Shown: piece after piece, positions 15,375 through 20,817 of the stretch | Layout: each line of letters starts with the position of its first letter | Numbering within the stretch: the first letter of the stretch is position 1 | DNA from: Oscillospiraceae bacterium | GTDB lineage: Bacteria > Bacillota > Clostridia > Oscillospirales > Ruminococcaceae | NCBI GenBank assembly: GCA_015067375.1 | Contig: SVMQ01000008.1 | Coordinates: 1-20,817, forward strand | Length of the DNA stretch: 20,817 nt | Reading direction: 5' to 3' | Position numbers and translations under genes: made by a program | The notes under the pieces: model-generated | The model's input: only the letters and a program-made list of their open reading frames with translations | Told to the model about the DNA's origin: nothing | The model's database searches: none

Positions 15375-17726
15375 TTGGATTACATTTCACTGAAACAGAA
15401 TGCACTCAACGCTTTTTTTGCGCGCACAAACGAGATGCAGCGCAAGGCTATATTCAAGGTAAACGGCGCAGTGCTTATCATAGCTGGCGCGGGCAGCGGA
15501 AAGACCACCGTGCTGTGTAACCGCATCGCAAACATGATGCGCTTCGGCAACGCTTTCAACGACACCGAGGTGCGCGGCATCACTCCCGCAGAAGAGGAAT
15601 TCCTCTATCAGTTCCCTGCCCTTGAAAAGACTCCCGAAAACGCGCAGAAGCTTGCCGATATTATCTCCGTTGCCCCTGTCGCACCGTGGAATATCCTCGC
15701 TATCACGTTCACCAACAAAGCAGCAAGCGAGCTTAAAGAGCGCCTTATCTCCATGATAGGCGAGGAAGCCGAAAAGATAAACGCTTCTACATTCCACTCT
15801 GCCTGCGTCAAGATACTGCGCAGAGAGATAGAGCATCTCGGCTACAAAAGCAGCTTCACCATCTACGATGAGGACGATGCCAAGCGCATAATCAAGGACG
15901 CTATGAAAAAGCAGGGCATCGACGAAAAGGTATTCAATCCTCGCGTATTCAAGAGCATCATCTCCCGCTGCAAGGACAAGATGATATCCGCAGCAGAATT
16001 TGCGCAGACCGCAAACTCCTCGCTCGATGTAATGGACAAGCGCGCCGCTGATATCTACAAGGATTATCAGAGCGCACTGGAAGCCGCAAACGCGGTGGAT
16101 TTCGATGATATAATCTGCCTTACCGTCCGCCTTTTTGAGGAAAATCCCGATGTGCTGAAGCACTATCAGAACCTGTACAAATACATCATGGTGGACGAGT
16201 ATCAGGACACCAACGTTGCGCAGTATCGTCTTATCTCCCTGCTTGCAGGCGGCAGCGGAAACCTCTGCGTAGTAGGCGACGATGACCAAAGTATCTACCG
16301 CTTCCGCGGCGCAACCATAGAAAATATCCTCAGCTTTGAAAAGCAGTACAAGGGCTGCGAGGTCATCCGTCTGGAGCAGAATTACCGCTCCACTGAGAAC
16401 ATCCTCAACGCCGCAAACGCTGTCATCCGCAACAACAAGCAGCGCAAGGACAAAGCACTGTGGTCACAGCTTGGCGAGGGCGAAAAGGTACTCTGCCACA
16501 ACTTCGAGAGCGAGATAGCAGAAGCAAAATTCATCGCTGATACTATCCTTGAGGGCACAAAGGACGGCAAGAAATACTCTGATTTCGCGCTGCTGTATCG
16601 CAACAACGCACAGTCCCGAAGCTTCGAGAATGCTCTGGCGCGCTCAGGTATTCCATACAAGATAGTCGGCGGAACGCGCTTCTACGACCGCAAGGAGATA
16701 AAGGACATAATGTCCTATCTCGCCTTGCTCAACAATCCGTTTGATTTCGTGCGTTTCCGCCGCATAATCAACGAGCCAAAGCGCGGAATCGGCGACGCCA
16801 CCATAGACGAGGTAGTACGCATTGCAGAGGGTCTGCGCATCTCTCCACTGGAGGTCTGCCGCGACGCTTCGCAGTACGACACCTTAGCACGAAAGGAAAA
16901 GGTGCTGAAGGCTGCCGCAAACCTCTTTGACGAGCTGGACGAGCTTGCAGACGAGCTGCGCCTTGACGAGCTTATCGAAGCAGTCGCAACAAAGAGCGGC
17001 TATATACAGGCGATGCAGGCTCTTGGCGACGAGGGTGCTGCGCGCATTGACAACATAAACGAGCTTAAATCCAACGCCCTCGCACTTCTTGAGGAAGATG
17101 ATACGATAACCCTCCCTGATTTTCTGGAGCAGGTAGCTCTCGTGTCTGACCTTGACAGCTATGACAGCGACAGTGACCGCGTTTCGCTGATGACCATGCA
17201 CAGCGCAAAGGGTCTGGAATTTGATACAGTATTCCTTGTTGGCGCTGAGGACAATATCTTCCCAAGCTACCGCAGCCTTGGCGACAACGCTGAGATGGAA
17301 GAGGAGCGCAGGCTCGCTTATGTTGCAATAACCAGAGCAAAGCGTATGCTGTACGTTACCCACACGCAGTATCGTATGCTGTATGGTCAGACGATGCGCA
17401 ACAAGCTCTCCACATTCATCCGCGAGATACCCGAGGAGCTTATCGTGATGAAGGGCTACAAGCCCAAGGCAGCCACAAGCACCTGGACAAAGCCGCAGAA
17501 GCCCGATTACCTCGCAGCAGAGGCAGCAAAGAAGCCGACCATCCCCAAGCCTATCGTGAGCGGTGTTGCGTTCAATGCAGGCGACAGAGTGCGCCACAAC
17601 GTATTCGGAGAGGGTACTGTCACCGAGGCAAAGCGCATGGGCAACGATACGATGCTGTCCATCAATTTCGATACAGCAGGCGCAAAGAAGCTTATGGCGA
17701 ATTTCGCAAGGATAGAAAAGGTGTAA
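15375..17726 (+). CDS. pcrA: ATP-dependent DNA helicase PcrA/UvrD
   Basis: This is a superfamily 1A 3'-5' DNA helicase acting in nucleotide excision repair, replication restart and removal of recombination filaments. The start is TTG at 15375, with AAAGGACGG 8 bases upstream. The Q-motif is NEMQRKAIF (Gln22), motif I is AGAGSGKTT (37-45), motif Ia is ITFTNKAA, motif II is VDEYQDTN with Asp274-Glu275, then VVGDDDQSIYRFRGA (III), LEQNYRST (IV), LMTMHSAKGLEFDTVFLVG (V) and YVAITRAKR (VI). The C-terminus from about 735 (FNAGDRVRHNVFGEGTV) is the Tudor-like RNA-polymerase-binding module typical of PcrA. At 783 residues it is longer than Bacillus PcrA, mainly because of an insertion of about 45 residues at 56-101 between motifs I and Ia. 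Linker low in complexity at about 695-730. Confidence 0.94.
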   Translation: MDYISLKQNALNAFFARTNEMQRKAIFKVNGAVLIIAGAGSGKTTVLCNRIANMMRFGNAFNDTEVRGITPAEEEFLYQFPALEKTPENAQKLADIISVAPVAPWNILAITFTNKAASELKERLISMIGEEAEKINASTFHSACVKILRREIEHLGYKSSFTIYDEDDAKRIIKDAMKKQGIDEKVFNPRVFKSIISRCKDKMISAAEFAQTANSSLDVMDKRAADIYKDYQSALEAANAVDFDDIICLTVRLFEENPDVLKHYQNLYKYIMVDEYQDTNVAQYRLISLLAGGSGNLCVVGDDDQSIYRFRGATIENILSFEKQYKGCEVIRLEQNYRSTENILNAANAVIRNNKQRKDKALWSQLGEGEKVLCHNFESEIAEAKFIADTILEGTKDGKKYSDFALLYRNNAQSRSFENALARSGIPYKIVGGTRFYDRKEIKDIMSYLALLNNPFDFVRFRRIINEPKRGIGDATIDEVVRIAEGLRISPLEVCRDASQYDTLARKEKVLKAAANLFDELDELADELRLDELIEAVATKSGYIQAMQALGDEGAARIDNINELKSNALALLEEDDTITLPDFLEQVALVSDLDSYDSDSDRVSLMTMHSAKGLEFDTVFLVGAEDNIFPSYRSLGDNAEMEEERRLAYVAITRAKRMLYVTHTQYRMLYGQTMRNKLSTFIREIPEELIVMKGYKPKAATSTWTKPQKPDYLAAEAAKKPTIPKPIVSGVAFNAGDRVRHNVFGEGTVTEAKRMGNDTMLSINFDTAGAKKLMANFARIEKV

Positions 17727-17754
17727 GTGAGCAGAGTTTGATGGAGGTGCCGAT

Positions 17755-18072
17755 ATGTTGATATATTCCATTATTATGTTTTTAGCAGCTGTGCTCTTAA
17801 TAATACCGAGTGTAGCGATATATAATGGCAAAACCGATCTTATTCATTCTTACCATCAAACAAAAGTTGTAGATAGAATTGCCTACGGAAAAGCCTTTGG
17901 AAAGGCATTGTTTGTTCTCGCAGCTGCACCGCTGGTCAGTGGTATCATTGGTTTACTGGGTGATTCCGATATGATAGCATTGATCGCTGTTGTGATACTT
18001 ATTATAGGTTTAGGTATTGGAATAGGTTGCATTGTTGCAGTGCAAAACAAACACAATAAAGGAATATTCTGA
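17755..18072 (+). CDS. Small three-helix membrane protein, DUF3784-like
   Basis: This 105-residue protein has three hydrophobic segments at about 2-22, 49-67 and 73-95. A short polar loop (YNGKTDLIHSYHQTKVVD) lies between the first two, the pattern of the DUF3784 family, whose function is not known. ATG at 17755 follows GGAGGT (17743-17748) with 6-base spacing, so translation is credible. Its composition is unlike its neighbours: by hand count only about 32 of 105 codons end in G or C, and ATA, ATT, GGT and TTA are common, whereas flanking genes are dominated by GC-ending codons. This suggests recent acquisition or a different origin. The family call is by pattern only and could be wrong; the membrane topology is clear. 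Confidence 0.75.
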   Translation: MLIYSIIMFLAAVLLIIPSVAIYNGKTDLIHSYHQTKVVDRIAYGKAFGKALFVLAAAPLVSGIIGLLGDSDMIALIAVVILIIGLGIGIGCIVAVQNKHNKGIF

Positions 18073-18097
18073 ATCCCACTCTACCATTCAATTATTA

Positions 18098-18103
18098 TGG
18101 AGG
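18098..18103 (+). promoter_or_regulatory. Ribosome binding site that sets the folA start
   Basis: TGGAGG sits 6 bases before the ATG at 18110. The frame is open upstream to 18032, but that longer form would overlap the small membrane-protein gene and add 26 residues ahead of the conserved first strand of dihydrofolate reductase. Confidence 0.8.
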
Positions 18104-18109
18104 TACACC

Positions 18110-18598
18110 ATGACACTTATTTTAGTAGCCGACAACGACTGGGCTATCGGCAGAAACGGCGACCTTTTGGCGCGTCTTCCAGCGGATATGAAGCGCTTTC
18201 GCGAGATAACGACGGGGCATACTGTAGTTATGGGTCGCAAGACCTACGAAAGCTTCCCGAAGCGTCCCCTCCCCGACCGTGTAAACTGCGTTATATCTCG
18301 CTCTGAAACAGCAATAGAGGGTGCAGAGGTATTCGGCTCTATCGAAGCTTTTCTCGAATACGCAAAGGATATAAAGGACGAGATATTTGTCATCGGCGGC
18401 GGCGAGATATACCGTCAGATGCTCCCATACTGCGACAAGGCATACATAACACGAGTGTATGAAAACTTCGGCGGAGATACGTTCTTCACTGATATTGATG
18501 CACTGCCCGAGTGGGAGGCTGTCGAGGCATCCGAGCTTATAGAAACAAACGGCTACAACATCCGCTTCATCAACTATGTGCGAAAGGACGAGCCGTGA
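18110..18598 (+). CDS. folA: Dihydrofolate reductase
   Basis: This enzyme makes tetrahydrofolate from dihydrofolate with NADPH, in the cytoplasm. The 162 residues are the usual length for chromosomal bacterial enzymes. Visible motifs are the first strand LILVADNDWAIGRNGDLL, then LPADMKRFREIT containing the conserved substrate-binding Asp, the NADPH-binding VVMGRKTYES, an ISR segment, and FVIGGGEIYRQMLP, the second nucleotide-binding loop. The C-terminal strand region includes THF-type GDTFFTDID. The start at 18110 is chosen from its ribosome site and the conserved N-terminus. thyA, its common neighbour, is not present here. The TGA overlaps the GTG of the next gene, so the two are coupled. 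Confidence 0.95.
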   Translation: MTLILVADNDWAIGRNGDLLARLPADMKRFREITTGHTVVMGRKTYESFPKRPLPDRVNCVISRSETAIEGAEVFGSIEAFLEYAKDIKDEIFVIGGGEIYRQMLPYCDKAYITRVYENFGGDTFFTDIDALPEWEAVEASELIETNGYNIRFINYVRKDEP

Positions 18599-18939
18599 CA
18601 AAACAGCAGTATATCGAGCATTGCCGCTCCATCCTCAGCGCAGAGGTAGACCAACCGTTTGACGAGGATTTCGATACATGGGTAGCGCGGCACTCTGACA
18701 ACCGCAAGTGGTTTGCGCTGATATTCGATGTCAAGGGCAGACCCGCTGTAAACCTGAAATGTGACCCTATGGAAGCCGACTTCCTGCGCAGCGTATACGA
18801 GGGCGTTACCCCAGCCTATCACATGAACAAGACCCACTGGAATACTGTCTATTTTGACTCAGACGTGCCTGACGAAGAGCTTGTGCGCATGACAGAAGCC
18901 AGTTTTGCGCTGACCAAGACCAAGAAAAAAGGAAAATAA
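18595..18939 (+). CDS. MmcQ/YjbR family protein
   Basis: This 114-residue protein matches the small YjbR/MmcQ alpha-beta fold (CyaY-like; some members are described as DNA-binding, but the function is not established). Supporting segments are the acidic N-terminal helix, the Trp-Phe-Ala-Leu-Ile-Phe-Asp-Val strand, the LKCDPMEADFLRS segment, the GVTPAYHMNKTHWNTVYF core (highly typical) and DEELVRMTEASFAL at the end. The start is GTG at 18595, overlapping the folA stop as GTGA, with AAGGA upstream inside folA; longer in-frame starts would run deep into folA. Position in the folA cluster suggests co-expression only. Confidence 0.85.
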   Translation: MTKQQYIEHCRSILSAEVDQPFDEDFDTWVARHSDNRKWFALIFDVKGRPAVNLKCDPMEADFLRSVYEGVTPAYHMNKTHWNTVYFDSDVPDEELVRMTEASFALTKTKKKGK

Positions 18940-18941
18940 CT

Positions 18942-19613
18942 ATGCCATTTTCACAGCAGTCTATAGACTTTTTATTTGAAAACCGCCTGCACGACAGCAA
19001 GTCGTGGTTTACCGAGCATAAAGCAGACTATGATAGCCTTGTAAAGCAGCCGATGGCGCAGCTTGTGCTTGACCTTGCGCCCACAATGATGAAGATAGAT
19101 AAGTATATCATCTGCGACCCGAAAAAGATATCGCGCATCTACCGCGATGCAAGGATGCACCCCGATTCCATCTTCCGTGATCATATCTGGTACAGCTTCG
19201 GTCGTCCGCGTGACGCACGCAATCCTGCGCCTGAATTTTACTTTTCGATAGGCTCAGGCGGCATGAGCTTCGGCTGCGGCTACTACTGCGCAAGACCTGC
19301 GGTGATGCAGGCGGTGCGCGAGCTAATATTATCGGATGACGACAGCTTCAAAGCCGCTTTTCTTGCCGTTAAGAAGCAAAAGAGCTTTCAGCTTTTCGGT
19401 GAGCCGTACAAGCGCAACCGTTACCCCGACCAGCCGCCCGAAAAATGCGACTGGCTCAACCGCCGCGGTCTGGGACTTTCAAGCGAGCTTACCGACCCCG
19501 AGATAATGTTCACCGACAAGCTTGCAAAGCACATCGCAAGGGAGTTCAAGAAGATAGCGCCTGTATACGACCTGTATATGAAAGCAGAACTGCTTGCAGC
19601 ACAGGCTGAATAA
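18942..19613 (+). CDS. DUF2461 family protein
   Basis: This 223-residue soluble protein fits the DUF2461 (TIGR02453) family of unknown function. Typical segments are FLFENRLHDSKSWFTEHK at the start, a central RIYRDARMHPD..FRDHIWYSF region, PEFYFSIGSGGMSFGCGYY, and a C-terminal helix with LAKHIAREFKKIAPVYD. No catalytic motif is recognisable. ATG at 18942 is 2 bases after the preceding stop, with AAAGGA 9 bases or so upstream, so it is co-translated with the MmcQ-like gene. Family assignment is by motif recall, reasonably sure; no function is claimed. Confidence 0.82.
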   Translation: MPFSQQSIDFLFENRLHDSKSWFTEHKADYDSLVKQPMAQLVLDLAPTMMKIDKYIICDPKKISRIYRDARMHPDSIFRDHIWYSFGRPRDARNPAPEFYFSIGSGGMSFGCGYYCARPAVMQAVRELILSDDDSFKAAFLAVKKQKSFQLFGEPYKRNRYPDQPPEKCDWLNRRGLGLSSELTDPEIMFTDKLAKHIAREFKKIAPVYDLYMKAELLAAQAE

Positions 19614-19660
19614 CAGTAATATTTCCGCGGACAGCTTCATATTTATTGGACAAAGCCAAA

Positions 19661-19666
19661 AGGAGG
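19661..19666 (+). promoter_or_regulatory. Ribosome binding site that sets the amidase start
   Basis: AGGAGG lies 6 bases before the ATG at 19673. This favours that ATG over the in-frame TTG at 19646, which would place the site inside the coding region and add nine residues before the signal-anchor. Confidence 0.85.
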
Positions 19667-19672
19667 CAGAGT

Positions 19673-20416
19673 ATGAAGCTGAACAAAAGATCAATAAAAC
19701 TTACCGCAGCCATGCTTGGCTGCATCGGACTACTGGCAGTATTCGCAAGAGTGACAGACGATGTCGTCCCTGCTTCAGCCACTGCTGACGAGCGCCCGAC
19801 AATCGTGCTTGACGCTGGTCATGGCGGTCTTGATTCGGGGGCTGTCGGCAAAAACGGCGTGCTTGAAAAGGATGTCAACCTGTCAGTCGTAAAGCACCTG
19901 CGCGAGATGCTGGAGCTTTCGGGGTTCAATGTCGTAGTGACGCGCGACGAGGATATCTCCATCTATGACGCGGGGGTTGAGGGCATCCGCAATCAGAAGC
20001 TGTCTGATATGGATAACCGCCTTAAAATAGTGCAGAGCTATCCTGACAGTATCTTCCTGTGCATCCACCAGAACAACTACACCGACCCGAAATACTTCGG
20101 TGGTCAGATGTTCTACAATAACAACAACCCCGACAACCGCACGCTTGCACAGATAATGCAGAACAGATTTGCCCTGCTTCAGGAGGGAAACGACCGCGAG
20201 ATAAAGCTCTCGGGCGACGAGCTTTTCCTGCTGAAATCAAACAAGAATCCCTCGCTGATGATAGAGTGCGGCTTCCTGTCCAATCCCGAGGAGGAAGCAA
20301 AGCTGGGGACTACCGAATATCAGCAGCAGGTCGCATTCACCATCTACTGCGGCGTACTGGAGTACATTGACGCTACCACAGAGAAACCAAGCGAATTTGA
20401 AACTATAGAATTGTAA
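19673..20416 (+). CDS. N-acetylmuramoyl-L-alanine amidase, CwlD-like
   Basis: This is a zinc-dependent amidase_3 enzyme that cleaves the bond between N-acetylmuramic acid and L-alanine in peptidoglycan. It has 247 residues. A basic N-terminus (Lys2, Lys5, Arg6, Lys9) and hydrophobic segment at about 10-26 form a signal peptide or membrane anchor, so the catalytic domain is outside. The domain runs from about 41 to 235. Zinc ligands are His50 (LDAGHGG), Glu65 (GVLEKD) and His132 (CIHQNN); the catalytic Glu is Glu198 (LMIECGFLSN). All are intact. Single-domain form, size and anchor resemble CwlD, which makes muramic-lactam in spore cortex; in a non-sporulating Ruminococcus it could serve cell separation instead. 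It precedes radA by 19 bases, likely one transcript. Confidence 0.9.
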   Translation: MKLNKRSIKLTAAMLGCIGLLAVFARVTDDVVPASATADERPTIVLDAGHGGLDSGAVGKNGVLEKDVNLSVVKHLREMLELSGFNVVVTRDEDISIYDAGVEGIRNQKLSDMDNRLKIVQSYPDSIFLCIHQNNYTDPKYFGGQMFYNNNNPDNRTLAQIMQNRFALLQEGNDREIKLSGDELFLLKSNKNPSLMIECGFLSNPEEEAKLGTTEYQQQVAFTIYCGVLEYIDATTEKPSEFETIEL

Positions 20417-20421
20417 ACCTG

Positions 20422-20427
20422 AGAGGA
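20422..20427 (+). promoter_or_regulatory. Ribosome binding site that sets the radA start
   Basis: AGAGGA is 8 bases before the TTG at 20436. It ends on the A of an in-frame ATG at 20427, leaving that ATG no spacing. The TTG also gives the family-typical N-terminus Met-Ala-Lys-Pro-Lys. Confidence 0.65.
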
Positions 20428-20435
20428 TGTTGAAA

Positions 20436-20817
20436 TTGGCTAAACCAAAGACCTTGTTCATCTGCCGCGAATGCGGTCAGGAATACCCGAAATGGAACGG
20501 ACGCTGCGCGTCATGCGGCTCATGGAACAGCATCGAAGAAACTGCGCCGACACAGGTGATAGGCGGCAAGACCGCGGCGCCCGTCGGCGAGTTCAAGTAT
20601 AACCGCATCGGTGAGATAAGCTACGAGGACGAAACACGATACGGCACGGGAATATCCGAGCTCGACCGTGTACTGGGCGGAGGACTTGTCAAAGGCTCGC
20701 TCGTGCTCATCGGCGGCGACCCAGGTATCGGTAAGTCTACACTGCTGCTGCAGATATGCGGCTTCATGGGCAACGAGCATACCATCCTCTATGTTTCGGG
20801 CGAGGAGAGCGAGCGAC
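20436..20817 (+). CDS. radA: DNA repair protein RadA, 3'-truncated by window end
   Basis: This is the first 127 residues of RadA/Sms, a RecA-like, DnaB-type ATPase that promotes branch migration during recombination. The N-terminal zinc finger has Cys10, Cys13, Cys24 and Cys27 (FICRECG and RCASCGSW). The KH/Walker region shows TGISELDRVLGGG, Walker A GGDPGIGKST (93-102) and YVSGEES at about 120. The full family length is about 450 residues, so most of the ATPase and the Lon-like domain lie beyond the window. The start is taken as TTG at 20436, with AGAGGA 8 bases upstream; ATG at 20427 is in frame but touches that site. The reading frame is open to the end. Confidence 0.93.
   Translation, partial: MAKPKTLFICRECGQEYPKWNGRCASCGSWNSIEETAPTQVIGGKTAAPVGEFKYNRIGEISYEDETRYGTGISELDRVLGGGLVKGSLVLIGGDPGIGKSTLLLQICGFMGNEHTILYVSGEESER

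Noticed and set aside
19646..19672. TTG at 19646 as the amidase start.
   Set aside because: The AGGAGG site lies downstream of it and serves the ATG at 19673.
1..20817. tRNA, rRNA, CRISPR array, insertion sequence, prophage, dockerin or riboswitch.
   Set aside because: No cloverleaf, repeat-spacer pattern, transposase or integrase motif, dockerin repeat or recognisable aptamer was seen; gaps between genes are too short for most of these.

Overview
The window looks like chromosomal DNA of an anaerobic, fibre-degrading Firmicute, most probably a Ruminococcus-like member of the Oscillospiraceae. This is inferred from the paired secreted GH5 cellulases with Ruminococcus-style motifs, the frequent TTG/GTG starts behind strong GGAGG-type sites, the AGC/CTT/GCA-rich codon use, and a very large acyl-CoA dehydratase activase of the kind found in strict anaerobes. 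No species call can be made without a search. The first ten bases match the 3' end of a standard Illumina adapter, so position 1 is probably a contig end and real DNA starts at about base 11. All genes are on the + strand, packed tightly, and no non-coding stretch exceeds about 155 bases.

Layout. (1) 11-2118: two tandem GH5 endoglucanase-type genes, the first 5'-truncated, joined by a TAATG stop/start overlap and closed by a stem-loop at 2126-2149. (2) 2183-9876: sbcD and sbcC (ATGA overlap), then two half-size ABC exporter genes whose degenerate ATPase motifs are complementary, which predicts a heterodimer; a strong rho-independent terminator follows at 9891-9919. (3) 10029-15281: an extended -10 promoter drives a 1425-residue protein with two ASKHA activase domains plus a duplicated C-terminal half. 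An SPFH/Band 7 membrane protein follows with no T-tract terminator between them; a stem-loop lies at 15302-15332. (4) 15375-17726: a PcrA/UvrD helicase with an unusual insertion between motifs I and Ia. (5) 17755-19613: a small AT-rich membrane protein, dihydrofolate reductase, a MmcQ/YjbR-family protein and a DUF2461-family protein. (6) 19673-end: a CwlD-like N-acetylmuramoyl-L-alanine amidase and the start of radA, cut by the window end.

How the genes fit together. The GH5 pair would attack plant beta-glucans outside the cell. sbcDC, pcrA and radA handle DNA end processing, unwinding and recombination, and folA supplies tetrahydrofolate. The most unusual gene is the giant activase (10029-14306). 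It carries four candidate iron-sulfur ligands for one intramolecular activase pseudodimer, an extra four-cysteine cluster, and a duplicated reductase-like half in a single chain, with no separate dehydratase subunits nearby. No tRNA, rRNA, CRISPR array, insertion sequence or phage gene was seen.
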